Source: Haematococcus lacustris
Lineage: Eukaryota; Chlorophyta; Chlorophyceae; Chlamydomonadales; Haematococcaceae
DNA: 64,000 nucleotides
Assembly (NCBI GenBank): GCA_030144725.1
Contig: JASKMD010000012.1
Location: 4,637,294 to 4,701,293 of the forward strand
Reading direction: 5' to 3'
Shown here: positions 10,336 through 22,800 of the stretch, piece after piece
How the letters are laid out: each line of letters begins with the position of its first letter
Numbering within the stretch: the stretch's first letter is position 1
Notes under the pieces: model-generated
The model's database searches: none
What the model saw: the letters and a program-made list of their open reading frames with translations, nothing else
Told to the model about the DNA's origin: nothing
Made by a program: the position numbers and the translations under genes

Positions 10336-13300
10336 TCAGCGCTCTACTTCATCGTATAAAGCGAGCTTCTCCGGGGCTCTGGACAGGATGTCCTTTAAGT
10401 CGGCGTCTGAGTAAGGCTGTGGGGGCTGCAGAGCCAGTGCCTCAAATTCTGTCCGCTGTTCCGGAGTTTTCGCGAGCTTTTGGTACCTGCACCCAGCATG
10501 TGGTTTGCTAGACCGCCAGCCACCATGTGGACGGCCGCCCTTTGATGTTGCAACACACTCAGACAGGGCGTGACGACTGTGTAGCTGCTCGTATGCTGTG
10601 CGTTGTGTGACGCTGCGCATCCGGCACACCGCGATCTCTGCCCCACCACGACTCACCACTCGCGTCTCAACTGTTGCTTCCGCTCCGCCTCCATGCCGCC
10701 TCGGGCTTCCGGCCAGCAATTGAAGAGGCTGTTCAGCACCATCCCGGTGGCCACCATCACGTTCAGCGAGGCGCTCATGCCGAACATCGGCAGGTACACG
10801 CGGCTGCAAGCCGGCGACACGGCACAGCCCCGCACTTCCTGTTCGCACATTTTCCAACCTTGTTTCTCGCCAGCCATGCACCTTACTTGAGCGCGACCCT
10901 AACGAAGCAGGCGGAGTGGCAGGCAAGCAGCCCCACCACACTAGGCAAGCCGCGGGAGGCTGTTGGTGGAGCAGGGCAGCGATGATGGTGACCAGGGTTG
11001 CTGCCGCACTCAGCTTCGGCCATTTGCACTGGCACCGGGCGGCAGGACCAGGCTGGGGTAGGGGGTGGGGGTAGCTACAGAGCAAGAGGATGTGGGGTGA
11101 GGGTGCTGTGACGCCCTGAGTGTGCGCTGTCAGTGCGGTAGGCCCCTCTGTTCAGCCCTTGATGAGGCAGTGGGTGTGGGCCTGGTGCACGGCCTCACCG
11201 GTGCGCCGCAGCCAGCATCTGCCTGCTGACCCCGTCCGCCTCCCGACCCATCACCACTGCCAGCTTGTGCGGCAGGGGAGGCGGGGCGGCGCCTGGGCTC
11301 CCACACAGCAGCTCAGACGCCTGCACCAGGCAGTGCCCAGGGCCAGGGCTGTCAGCAGCATTGGCACGCGGCACTGCCTGTTGGCGCTGCTCAACCTAAT
11401 GCATCAAGCTGGCTCATTACTGGTGCGCCGTGCCTCACAGCCCTGCCACAGGGCAGCAGGGCCACAGCCTAAACCAAGCGGGGCCCAGGGGCAGGAGGTG
11501 CTCAGGGAGGGTGCCAGGGGCGGGGCGGGGCGGTGCCAGGGGACGGCGTGCAGCGGGGAGAAGCAGGGGGCGGAGCAGGTTGGGGTGTGAAGCTGGAAGG
11601 GTGAGGGGTGCGGTGGGGGGTGGGGGGGTCTGAGCCTCACCGTGGACAGGTCTGTGGCCCATATGGTCCAGCCCCCCTCCTGCAGCGCCGCCACACAGGC
11701 CTCCACTGACCTGGCAGCACAGGGCTCACCGGGTCAGGCTGCAGCTCCAGGTGTGCGGTGGAAGGGCACCGGGGGGTAGGGGCAGGCTAGGGACACCACA
11801 CCACACCACATCACACCACACCACACCACACCACACCACACCACACCACACCACACCACACCACACCACACCACACCACACCACACCACACCACACCACA
11901 CCACACCACACCACACCACATCACACCACATCACACCACACCAGGAGACACCCTGACCTCTCGTCCACGCCCTCATGCTCCAGCTGCCCTGGCCATTGGC
12001 GCTGCCAGTGGTGATGGTATGCTAAGGAGGCTGCTGCCCCTGCTGCTGCTGCCCCTGCCCCTGCTGCTGCTGCCCCTGCCCCTGCTGCTGCTGCTGCTGT
12101 GCAAGGGGCCCACCAGAAGTAGCGCACGTCCAGCCACTGTGATGCCGCGCGGGAGAACAGCAGACGGCGCCTGATCTCTTGCCGCCGCTTGCTGTGGCTG
12201 AGCCCGTCAAGGCCCTCTACCAGCACGCCGCCCATCTCACACTCCTCATGCCCCTGATGGTCACACTCTGCAGCTTCCACCTGGTCACACCCCGGGGCCG
12301 CAGGGCCAGCTGCTGGGCTCAAGGGCTGTTGCTGGTGAATGGACAGGGCCATGCATCCTAGATGCTTCTGCTGCTGCTGCTCCTGCTGCTCCTGCTGCTG
12401 ACCCCCCTCCTGCTGACCCCCCTCCTGCCTCCCTGTGGTGTCCAGCGCAGGGAGGGAAGGGGCCTGGCGCAGAGCAGCCGGCGCCGCTGAGGCCAAGGGC
12501 TGTCGTTGGGGTTGGTGCTGGGACTGGCCCTGCAATGCAGTTGGTTGAGGCTGTTGGTTGAGGCCACCCTGGGTCACCCCCAGCATTCCACAGCCCTACC
12601 CTGACGCCCTGAGGCCTGAGAGTGAGAGCGCCGCCAGAGGGTGTCAGAGCCCCAGACAACACGACCAGCCCAGCCTGCTCGCACACTTGGCTGCCAGCCT
12701 GTTGCTCCTGCAGGGGTGGCAGTGGCGCTGGGCAGGAAAGGGCGAGCTAAGCACCACTCCACCCCAGCTGCTCCAAGGCCGGCTCTCGCCTTCACCTGCC
12801 CTCATCACACGCACCTGCTGCAACAGCTGGGGGTTGGGATGCAGCACGCCTGTGGCACCACCAGCCTGGCATCCAGCACTGTGGGAGCAGGCACCCTCAG
12901 CCTCCAGCTGCTCTGCGGGCTGCTGGGCTGCCCGCTGCTGACGCTCCAGGTGTAGCTTGCGCTTGCGCCCAATTTCACCCTGCTTGGCTGCGCCGGGCTG
13001 GGCCTGACCCTGAACACTCCTCTCCCGGTGCAGCTCCTGTGCAGTCTTGGTATGGCCTCGCGGCAGCTGCACGACCCACACATTCTGTATGCCTGCAATG
13101 GCGGGCATGATGGGCAGGCCATGCACGGCGCATGCGCAGTTCTGAGCAGGCTTAACGCTGAGGATGTACCGTATGCGTCTGCGACGTCGCACCTAGCACC
13201 TCCGCTGTACGCAGACATCCTGCGTAGTTAGTGCAATCGAGGATGCGCTCAAGCACCAACACTACACGGTCTGTCCTATGCTGCAGCACCGTCTCGGCTT

Positions 13301-13373
13301 TTCGCAAGACGTGCAGCGGGTCCATGGACACAGGGCACAGACCGCATGTCGAAGCCGCGGCTATGCAAGCCAT
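10336..13373 (-). CDS. SpoU/TrmH-family RNA 2'-O-ribose methyltransferase
   Basis: This family transfers a methyl group from S-adenosylmethionine to a ribose 2'-OH of tRNA or rRNA through a trefoil-knot domain. Seven exons join in phase: 13373-13193, 13092-12815, 12529-12114, 11710-11641, 11320-11199, 10803-10657 and 10486-10336, giving 454 aa. Motif 1 is NYAGCLRTAEVLG, followed by IQNVWVVQ. Motif 2 is LAVVMGREADGVS. Motif 3 is YLPMFGMSASLNVMVATG. The C-terminus has the PEARG segment common in plant TrmH-like proteins. Between motif 1 and the WLDVRYFWS segment lies an insertion of roughly 180-200 residues, rich in Gln, Ala and Pro with a poly-Gln run; most of exons 2 and 3 is this insertion. 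The intron between exons 3 and 4 carries a CCACA array. The gene ends 63 bp from the convergent kinase gene. The exact RNA target cannot be read from sequence, and a further upstream exon is possible. Confidence 0.88.
11790..11942. repeat. (CCACA)n array, about 30 copies
   Basis: About 150 bp of the pentamer CCACA, with a few CATCA interruptions near both ends, fills much of TrmH intron 3 (12113-11711). It yields spurious His-Thr-Thr and Cys-Gly-Val repeat frames on the two strands. Confidence 0.95.
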
Positions 13374-13912
13374 GCAGTTTCCCGGGAGCTGAACTTTGTT
13401 TAGTGCGCGGCTGCAGGCTTTGCCGGTGTACAGGTACTGTGCCTGACCTTAAGGTGATCACCATGTATATATGCCATGGTGAAACAAGGCAGGACGCAGC
13501 AGGGCTTGCAGGCCTCCAACTCGCTGCCCCCTGCCCTCTGATGTAAAGGTTTTACCGAGAGGAAGGAATAGAACCCAGACCTCAAGGAGTGGCCCTGGTC
13601 GGGACTTACTGGCACGCACTGTTGCGGCGCTTGCATCACTGGCACATGACCACGGCGTGGCGCCATTCCAAACTGTGATCATTCTGCAGTGCACTGGTCA
13701 GCGTAACCCTAACCCTAACCCTAACCCCCAACCCATCTCCAAAGCGCTATGCTTGCATGAGTAGCCGGGGCCACTAACGCCTGAGCACATGCATGCTCCC
13801 TGGCCCTCACTGCCTAGCCCCTGGCCCCCTGACCCAGGCAAGGCATCAGGCTGTCAACACTGCCATGCAGCCCCCCATGGGGACCCCGTGTCCGCCCACT
13901 ACATCAGTGCCG
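13374..13912. other. Intergenic, TrmH 5' side / FKBP 3' side
   Basis: No coding exon is supported. The interval separates the TrmH start (13373) from the FKBP stop (13913), both on minus, so it should hold the TrmH promoter and FKBP 3' UTR. It contains an interstitial telomere-type tract at 13704-13728. Confidence 0.5.
13704..13728. repeat. Interstitial (CCCTAA)n tract
   Basis: About four units of CCCTAA (TTAGGG on the other strand) occur between two genes. It is too short for a telomere and lies deep inside the window. Confidence 0.8.
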
Positions 13913-16153
13913 TCAGGCCCTGGGCTTGCGCACCGCCAGCAGCTTGATGTCGAACAGCAGGGTGCGGTTCAGGTCATTGAGCGTGGAGTTGCTGCAGCCA
14001 AGCCAGCAGCGCCACAGGAGGATGTGCGCCATGCACCCAGCCAGCCTCCCAATCCGGCCCTATCCCTCCCTGCCACACCCTCCCCCAGGGCATTGAGCAC
14101 TCCCCAGGGAACCCTGACCCAGCAGCACCCCACCCCACCCCAAACATGGCAGTGGCCAGCAGGCATGGCCGGTGCGGTGCGATTTCTCACTTCACACCTC
14201 CTAGTGTGACCTGACCTGACTCGACCTGGCAGCCTGCTGACTGGCCTGGTCTGGCCTCCTAGCCTGACCTGACCTGGCCTGGCCTGACCACCCCTGACTC
14301 ACTCCAGCACAAAGTCCAGGGACCGCTGGCCCCCCAGCTCGCTGGGCTGTGGCCCGTAGCGGTAGCGGTACATCTGCAGCCCAGCACGCCAGTCAGCCAG
14401 CGAGCTGACGGCCAGAACCAGACAGGGTCAGGGGGAAGGCCTGGGCGGAGACCCTTGCACCCCCTCCCCCATGGTCCCCCTGGCCCCTCAGCTCAGCTGT
14501 CCCACCTAGCCGCCCCTCTGGCCCCTCCCACCTTGCCCTCCCTGCTGGGCACCAGCTCGTTAGTGAAGCGCTGGCTGCGGTCCCGCGGGTAGCTCAGCTC
14601 AGGCAGCTCACCGCGCACCTGCAGGCCACACACCACACCACACCACCACGCCACCACCATCACCACCACCACTGTCACCACCACTACTGGGATCACCACC
14701 ACTACCACCCACCACCTGCTTAAGTACCGCAACCTGCTGCAAGGTCTGCATTGCAACTGCCAGCCAGCCGGAGCAGACCACACGGGCCCCTTGCTGCTCC
14801 CGCCACACCTGCTGTTTGCAATGGAGCGTGGTTGCTGGTGGTGGCAACCACAACGCATGGTGACGCATGATACATGGTGGCTGCTGCTGCTGCTGCTGCA
14901 GGCCTGTAGGGTGATGTGCACCGGGCATGGCAGTGGCACAGCCTGCCCTGCATTGCTGCTGCCCTGCAGCCAGCCTCAGCGGGTGAAGTGGCCTGGGCAG
15001 CACTGCAGCAGGAGCTGGCGGCTGCCCACCTCCACACGGCGTATGCCCCCCACTCGCATGTCCCCCACCGCCTCCTCAAACGCAGGAATGGCCTGCGGGT
15101 AGGCAGCAGCAGCAGGGGCAGCAGCAGCAGGGGCACCAGCTTATGGAGGGGGGCTGTGGCTGATGTCAGGCTGCAGGGGCTGCCAGGCCAGTGTGGCAGT
15201 AGGCCGCTGTGTGCAGCCAGTGGCCCCGCCGCCTGCCCTGTGCACCAGGAGGCAGTTCAGCGGGCTGCAGGGCTACTCCAGGCTGCTGTGAGGTGCTAGG
15301 CCAGGCGGCAGTGCGCTAGACAGGCAAAGCTCACCCCCTGCCCCTCACCACCCCACCCCCTGCACCCTCACCCCCAACACACCCAGCCCACCTGGCCAGC
15401 ACCCAGCACAAACTCATAGGGCTCATCGCGTGTGGACGTGTTGTCAATGCGCTTGCCCTGGTAACCCTGCAGGGAGGGGGTGGGCCAGGCCAGGTGAGGC
15501 AGGGCCAGCCACTCGGGCGCGGCGCGCGCAGCGCGCAGCAGCTCCCTGAGGGCCCTCCCGCCAGTGGCCTGCAGGACCTTGGCAGGCACACCGCTCCACA
15601 GCACTGCCACCCAGGCTGCACGCTGACCCTAGCCCTAACCCAGCCGCCTGCCTACCCACTGTGGGCCGCCCTGCTGCTCTGCCTGGGGTGCGGGTGGGGC
15701 TGCAGGCCACTGGGCTGCTGGCTCAGCATGGCTCACTGGCCTTGGTGTAGCCGGCCCAATGAACCACCACGGTGTCGCCAGGCTGTGGAGACGCGCCTTC
15801 ACCTGACCTGCAGCCATGCTGACCTGTCTGACCTGTCCGACCTGTGTTGGCACTAGTTGCTGCTAGCATGATCCTCACCTGACGTCCAGGAACTTGAGGC
15901 CGCTTTTGGTGGTGGTGAAGTCGTCAGCTGCTGCAGGTTGTGTGGGGGTGGCAGCTACCGCAGCTGCTGTCCACGAAGCGAGCAACACGTGGCGCCTCGA
16001 GGCAATGTGCGCACTGGCTAGTGCATCGGTGCTTTCGCCGCATTCGCGCTGAACTCTCGCGGTGCAAAGCACAGGTCGCCTGACCTCGATGCGACAACCT
16101 CGACGCAGGTGCTGCCGCGATGCAAGGTCGACGCTACTACAGCTTTGCAGCAT
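13913..16153 (-). CDS. FKBP-type peptidyl-prolyl isomerase, probably thylakoid lumen (Tat route)
   Basis: FKBPs catalyse cis-trans isomerisation of X-Pro bonds. Seven exons join in phase: 16153-15879, 15807-15741, 15466-15392, 15092-15030, 14618-14532, 14373-14303 and 13991-13913, giving 238 aa. Residues 1-50 are Arg/Ser/Ala-rich like a chloroplast transit peptide. A twin-arginine motif SRRHVLLAS then leads a hydrophobic stretch ending near AAADDF, as in Tat substrates of the thylakoid lumen. The fold is marked by SGLKFLDV, DTVVVHWAGYTK, YEFVLGAGQ, AIPAFEEAVGDMRVGGIRR and LLFDIKLL, matching the FKBP core strands and the VIPAFEEAV segment. Intron 2 is phase-consistent only if it begins with GC (AAG then GCCAGT) rather than GT. 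Some active-site aromatics of human FKBP12 are not conserved, as is usual in lumenal FKBPs, so catalytic activity is uncertain. Confidence 0.9.
15625..15642. repeat. Degenerate CCCTAA tract
   Basis: A short CCCTAG/CCCTAA run lies inside FKBP intron 2. Confidence 0.45.
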
Positions 16154-16843
16154 CCCTGCAGACTCGATGGCAGTTCCTGTTTTTACATCTTATACATTCC
16201 TTTTATATCATGAAACAAACAAGTGCAGGGCCCAATGTCCTATTCGTGTTGTCCCTTTCATACCGTCAACCGCATAAGGCCATTCTGTAGTCCAGCTTTT
16301 GAGCCTTAAAGCCCTCTTGCCGCCCCAGCCCTAGAACCTGCAGGGGTGTGGGAGGTTGGTAATGTCACGTCATGGTCACGTGTCAGGTCATGTGGGTTTT
16401 TTCTTAAGAGAGAGATAACAGGAGAAAGAGAGACTAAGGGGGAGAGGGGTATGGTCAGGTCATGCTCATGTTGAGGGTCGGGCCAGCGGTTTACAAGGCT
16501 GCCTCTTACTTGTCAGTGACCTTAAAACAGTCCCCTGCCTTCCTGTGGCACGGCAGGAACAACGCGGTAGCAGAACACAACATGTCTAAAGATTAACCAT
16601 GCATCCCCGCCAAATGCCACCACTTTGATACGGCATCAAAGCAAAACACAATGGTGCTCTATAGGTAGCAACCAACGTTCCATCTAAGAACTTACAAATG
16701 CCCCCCGGGCTGTCCCGCTCGCCTATGCCGGACGAAAGCTAACAGGCCCTCCGGAGGGCTACGATAAGAAAAAGGAGCTGCAGGTTAAACGATGGCTCTT
16801 GACCGGGACGCGGCAGCCCAGCGAGGAGGTTTCAGAGGTCGCG
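16154..16843. promoter_or_regulatory. Divergent intergenic region, FKBP / coiled-coil-LRR gene
   Basis: About 690 bp separate the FKBP start (minus) from the proposed LRR-gene start (plus). The frame feeding the LRR start stays open upstream to at least 16697 without an ATG, so the first exon may extend or lie further upstream. The segment around 16150-16720 is clearly less GC-rich than the flanking genes. No named element is recognised. Confidence 0.4.
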
Positions 16844-19800
16844 ATGTCCATGGCGTCGATCAGCGAGGTACGCTGCACCGCATTGCACTCTCTGCGACTT
16901 GCCCCGCCCAAGCGTGCACATCTGCCGCCATGTGCAGCTGGGAGGGCAGCTGGACCCTGCCTTGGACGACCTATACAAAGACCTCAGAGACAGCACCGAT
17001 GGCGACCTCCTGCCCTTCCACAAAGTCCAGGGTGTGATGCTGCGCCAGGCACAGCTACTGATACTCTGCCCCACCTTGCGGCAGCATACCCTGTGGCCTG
17101 TCCTGGTGTCACAGCTAGCTCATGCTTGCTGCAGATGCTCCCGTCACCGCACCTCCCAAGCAAGCACCACGGCCCGTGCTGCCAGTCACAGCCACTGGCA
17201 TGACGACCATGCCCCCTGCACCTGACATAGCCACTCGACTGACCTCGCCTGCCTTCCCTATCCCTGTCCCTGCCTTGGGCAGCAGGGCGACATACAGCGG
17301 CCTGTCCATCCCCATTGATACCACCACAAGCTTCACTGGACCCAGCAAGGGCCCTTCAGTGGGCAGCCAGGCACTGCCTGCATCCCCCCCCCTGCCGGCG
17401 CCGTCAGCGCGCAGCAGCCAGGCCCTGGGGGGCAGCCCCCTGCCCAGCCCCCTGTCCCACGGCCCCTCCAGCCCTGGAGGGGGTCTGCTGAGCCAGTCCT
17501 GCAGCTCCACCAACGGGCCCACCACCCCCGTCAGCCCCCAGGCGGGGCAGCTTGCAGCCCTCAGCCCCTCACCCACCAGCCAGCCCTCCAGACAGAAAGA
17601 GGCCGCCACCGCCACCGCCACCGCAGCAGCAGCAGCAGCAGCAGCACGCGCTACCCCTGGATGTGGTGCTTGAGGGGCTGCAGCCTGCACTGGTGGCCCG
17701 GGTGCTGGGGCCGCCTGGTCCAGGGCCGGGGCAGGACGGGCAGCAGCAGGCGGTGGCGGTGGCAGTGGGCCTGCTGCTGGCCCGGGTGGAGGCAGTGATG
17801 GAGGGCGTGGCGGGCAGCCAGGAGCAGGACAAGTACAAGGTGGCGCTGCTGATGGCGGTGCAGGAGAAGCAGGTGGGGCAGTGCAGGAGCGGGGCGCGGG
17901 GGGATGGGGGAGTGGGGGGTGGCCACTGGCCAGGGCTGCTGTGTGGCCTGCACTGCCGCCTGCTCAGCCCACAGCAGCTAGTTGGGGTGCCCTGCTTGAG
18001 ATTGCCCCGGCCAGGGTCTGGTTGCGAAGGCTGCACCCCCCTCCCCCCAACTCACACTGGCCCCAGCGCTTGGGCAGCCCTGTATGCTGCCCTTAGACCC
18101 CTGCACCCTTCCTCCCCCTGCCCCAGCCTCCCTCCTGCCCCTGCCCCGCAGCGGCTGGCTGAAGAGGTGCGGCGCGAGCTGGCTGCTGCCCGTGCCGCCT
18201 CCCTGGCCGCCCAGCAGGCAGCTGAGCAGCGGGTCAGTGGGGCGGCGGCAGACCTGGCTGCTGCTGCTGAGAGGGCCAAGGCAGCGGAGAGCGAGCTGGG
18301 GCGCTGCAGGGCGCAGCTGGCCAGGCAGCAGCAGGAGCTCAAGGTCAGGTGGGCCGCGGCTGAGGTCCGGCGATCAGGGTGGGGAGCTGAGGGGGGGCTG
18401 CAGGGCGCTGCCTGCCTGCCTCCTTCCGCTGCTGCATGGCTGATGCAGCAGGCGGGGGGAGGTCGGCAGGGCTGGGCAGCAGGCAGCGGTCAGCAGTGGT
18501 CACCTTGCACCTGGTTGGCCTGGTGGGCAGAGCCGCCTAGGTTGACACAGCCGCACTGGGCTGTTCCCAATGCACCCCACGTCAACCACCTCAACCCAAC
18601 CACCGCAGCCTAACCACTTCACCCCAACTACCTCACCTTAACCACCTCAGCCTAGACCGCCTCATCCCAGCCCCACTAGCGCCCTTCTGCACCCTCCACC
18701 CTCCCTCTTCTGCATGCAGGCTCAGCGCATGGAGGTGGAGGATGCAGCTGAGGAGCACCGCGCTGAGGTGGCCAGGCTGCAGGCGCAAGTGGCGGCGGCG
18801 CTGGAGCGGCTGCAGAGCCAGGGCGATGCCAGGGAGGCGGTGAGGCGCGCTGTAGGCCTAGGCTGTAGGCTATGTGCACTGCTCAGGCCTGCAGCGCATG
18901 AGGGGGTGGAGCAGGGGGTGGGCAGCAGGGGGTGGGTAGCAGTGCCAGGCTAAAGGTTGCCATGCAGATTGACACATGCATCCTGGCGCTGCCTGTGGCT
19001 GTGTCCTTAGTCCTGCGCTGCGGGCCACAAGGCGTATGGCTGTCTGGGTTCAACACCCTCCACCGCCCGCCATCAGCCTGGCAGGCCTGCTGCTGCCACT
19101 GCTGCTTGCCCTGCTGCCCTTCCTGCTGCTGCTCACCCTGCTGCCCCCGCTGCTGCTGCTGCTGCTGTGTTAGGCGCTGAGGGCGGCCCATGAGGACAGC
19201 CGCGCAGCGCGTGAGACCGCCGTGGCGCTTGACCGCCAGCTGCGCAGCCTGCGCCAGCAAACAGACCTGGAGGCAGCCAGGCTCAACATGGAGGTGAGCC
19301 GCCCCCCCACCACCACCAGCACCTGGCCGCGCTGCAGCCCCAGGCCCTCCTGCTCAGGCCTGAGTCAAGGCAGGCTGCGCCTCACAACCCTAGCCCTCAG
19401 CCCTGCCAGCCCTCAGCCCCCACCAGCCATTGAGCTATCACCTCACCCTCTGCTACACCCCCGCTGCCCTGCTGACAGCTGCACCTGCCGTGCCTGCCTG
19501 CCTGCCTGCAGGTGGTGACCTTGCGCAGGGAGCTGCAGGCAGCAGCCACAGACATGGCCAAGGTGTCGGGGGAGAGGCAGGCCGCGCTGGACAGCTGGCA
19601 GGTCAGCAGCAGCAGACCTCACCCGCACCCCTCCACCTCCCTCACCCCTTGCCAGGCGCCCTCTAGCCCAGCCCCCCCCCAACCCTCCTTCACACAGCTC
19701 CTCATGGCAAGGCCTCCATGGACCCTGTCACCCACGCCCCTGCCCACCCCCCGCTGCCCCCAGGGCCCGGCCCCTGCCCGCCTGACTCCACAGGCTTGCC

Positions 19801-22800
19801 CTCCCCCCTGTTACCACCCCTGCTGACACCACCCCCTGACCCTGCAGGCTGAGGCCGCTGCCCGCATAGCGGCTGAGGAGTCTGAGAAGCGTGCGCTGCA
19901 GGCAGCAGCCAAGCAGGTGACGCACCCACACCCACACCCATGCCACCCACACCACCCTCCACCCTGCCACTGCCCAGTGCGATGCCCTTGACTGCCCATG
20001 GATCTTGCACCTGCTGCCCCCACCCCCCTGGTGGCCCCCCACCCCTTCACGGCACAGCAGGTGACACACCCACACCCACAGCCGCAGGGACTGGGCTGAT
20101 TATAGGCACTGCTGCTGTGAGCACCTAGCTGGGCTGGACTGGGGGCTCCTGCTTCGCATAGGGGTAGCCCCTCCCCCCCTGCTGACACCTGCCTGCCTGC
20201 CCCCCCCCCAGGCCAGCGTGGGCAGCAGCCTGGCTGAGGCGCAGCAGGTCAGCGGTGCGGTGCGGGCGCAGGCGGCCCTGGCAGCGCAGCGCTCAGCAGC
20301 CCTGAGGGCCCCAGACCCCGTCAGTGGCCTGGCAGCAGCAGCGGCAGTGGGGGCCAAGGCAGGGCGGCAGAGGGGGCGGCCGGGGACAGCTCCCCCTGGG
20401 GGTGTGGCGGCAGCACTGTGAGTGGCCCCCTGCTGACAGATGACTTGCACAGGGCAGGCAGGGCAGGCAGGGCCCACCCCCCTTGCTCCACCTGGCCTGG
20501 GTCTTTACGGGGGGCTGCAGCCGGGGAGGGGCTCTAAGGGAGGGGCTGCAGCCGGGGCCAGGGGCTGGTGTTTGCTGCTGCCTGAGCCGTGTTTCACCCT
20601 CAGTGCCCTGCAGGCCGCTGCTGACCCCTGGCTGCTGACGCTCTGCCCTCCCGCCTGCCCTTGACTGCAGTCCTGGCAGCCCGGGCAGTGGCCCCAGCCC
20701 TGCCTCGCCGGCTGCTCCTGCCTCCCCCCCCCAGCCTGCCTGCGCCAGCCCTCTGGCCTCCCCCAAGGCCAGGGCAGCCAGGGAGGCAGGCAGGGGCGGG
20801 GGGGCCAAGGCGTGGGCCAGCACGGGGGGGGGGTCCCCAAACGCAGTGCAAGGGCAGGGGGGCAGCTCAGGGGGCACCGGGCCTGGGTCTGGAAGGGCTG
20901 GGGTGGGGCCAGGGGGGGAGGGGGGGGAGGCCCGGCCGTCCCTGCGCCTGCTGAAGCCCGCTGGCGGGGGGGGGGAGCTGCGGGGTCGGCCCGCGCTGCA
21001 CCAAGGTGAGGTCCAGGCGGCAGGGGGGTCAGGGGCCAGGGGGGGGTGGGGGCTGGGCAGGAGGCCAGGGGGTGAGAGGGGGAAGAGGAGCCCAGGTGGA
21101 GGCGGTCAGGCATGAGCAGCTGAGGTAGTCCAGGACCACCAGGGTATGACAGCGGCAAGCCAGGAGTGCCTCTTGTGCCAGCATGTGGCGGCAAGGACAG
21201 CGCCAGGCCCCCCCTGTATGCCACCCTCTGACATGGCCCCTGCTGCTGCTCCCCTGGCCTGCCCACCCCCTGCCCCCTGGCCCCCCCTGCCTGCCCTGCC
21301 GGCTGCTGGCCTGCACACAGAGTTCGAGGCTGTTGAGCTGGTGCGGCATGACGCGCACCGCACGCTGGCCCGACACCTGGCAGCGGACAAGGCGCTGCTG
21401 GGCGATGTGCTGCGCCAGCAGGTCAGGGGGGCAGGGCAGGGGGCGGGGCAGGGGGCAGGGCAGGGGGGGCCCAGGGCAGGGGGGCCGCAGGAGGGGGTTG
21501 AGCAGGGCGAAGCCAGCAGGAAGGGGCAGGCTGGAGGCCAGTGGGGCGGCGTGGAGGGCCAGCAGCAGGGGGTATGGCTGGAGGGGGGCCAGTGGGGCGT
21601 CAGGGGGGGGCAGGGAGGGAGGAGCCGTGTTGGTGAGCACTGACTTTCTCCTTGCATTGCCGCAGCGTGCGGGTGCACACGCGGTGGTGGTCAGCAGGGG
21701 GGTCAGCGTAGCAGTGGGGAAGCAGGGCGGCAGCAGCAGCAGCAGCAGCTAGCGGCTGGGGGGACCTAGGCCGACAGCAGACAATGCCAGCAGAGGCAGG
21801 GGAGGGAAGATGAGGGAAGAGGGGGGGGCCTGTGGGGGCTTGATCACCCCAGGTCATGGTGTGGGGGCAAGGTGCAGGCTGCAGTCACCTCCCCCTCCCT
21901 CTCTACCCTGCATGCGCTCTTCAGTCTGCCTGGCCGGGCCTGAGCTGCGCCTGCTGCCCCCTCAGCTGCCCTGCCTGCTCTCCTGGCCCAGGCTGCGGTG
22001 AGGGGGGCAGGCTGTGGTGCCAGGGGGAGGCAGCCTGCCCTCATCATGCCTCACTGCTTGCCCGCCGCCTGCCTGCTGCCTGCAGCGCCGTGCAGTGCTT
22101 GCAGCGCAGCTGGCTGACAGCCGGGCCGTGGAGCAGGCGCTGGCCTCGGCCCCTGAGCACCTCAGGTCAGGCGGCCCCCGGCAGCAGCCCCCTGCAGCCC
22201 CTGCAGCCCCCTGCAGCTACCTGCAGCCAGCTGCTGACCCCGTGTGGAGCTGTACTGGCAGCAGCACCAGCCCCAGCTAGCAGGCTTGGCAGCTGTCAGT
22301 CGCTGCCCCCAGCTTCAGCGGCCCTCAGCCGCTCAGCAGCCAGGCAGGTTGGGGCAAGACCAGCTTAGCCTTGCCTGTCCCCTGCAGTCGCCAGCAGCAG
22401 CCAGGGGTGGTGCGCCCCTCACTCCCAGGCCTGGGTGCAGCGGTGGACAGGGTGGGTGGGAGGTGGTTGGCAAGGTGGTTGGCAAGGTGGTTGACAAGGT
22501 GGTTGACAAGGTAGGTGACAAGGTGGTTGACAAGGTGGTTGACAAGGTAGGTGACAAGGTGGTCATCAGCAGCAGCCAGGGGTGGCTGCCAGTGTGCCCC
22601 TCACCCCCTGCAACTGCCACCAGGCCATGCCGGCCTCATCACACCTGGAGGGCTGCTGCCCTGCACTGCCTGAGGGGGCAGGGCACCATACAGCCTGGCC
22701 CGGCCTGCCCTGGCCGCTGCCGCAGGGCCCTGGGTCTAGCCTTCCGCGCGTTCCTGGTCGCGGCACCCAGCCAGCTGCAGCCCCCCGCAGGCCAGGCAGC

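Noticed and set aside
11726..12014. Cys-Gly-Val-Val-Trp and His-His-Thr-Thr-Pro repeat frames
   Set aside because: They are translations of the CCACA array inside a TrmH intron.
13540..13640. Possible tRNA on minus suggested by a GGTTCTATTCC B-box-like word
   Set aside because: The flanking bases do not form a five-pair T stem, and no matching acceptor, D or anticodon arms were found.
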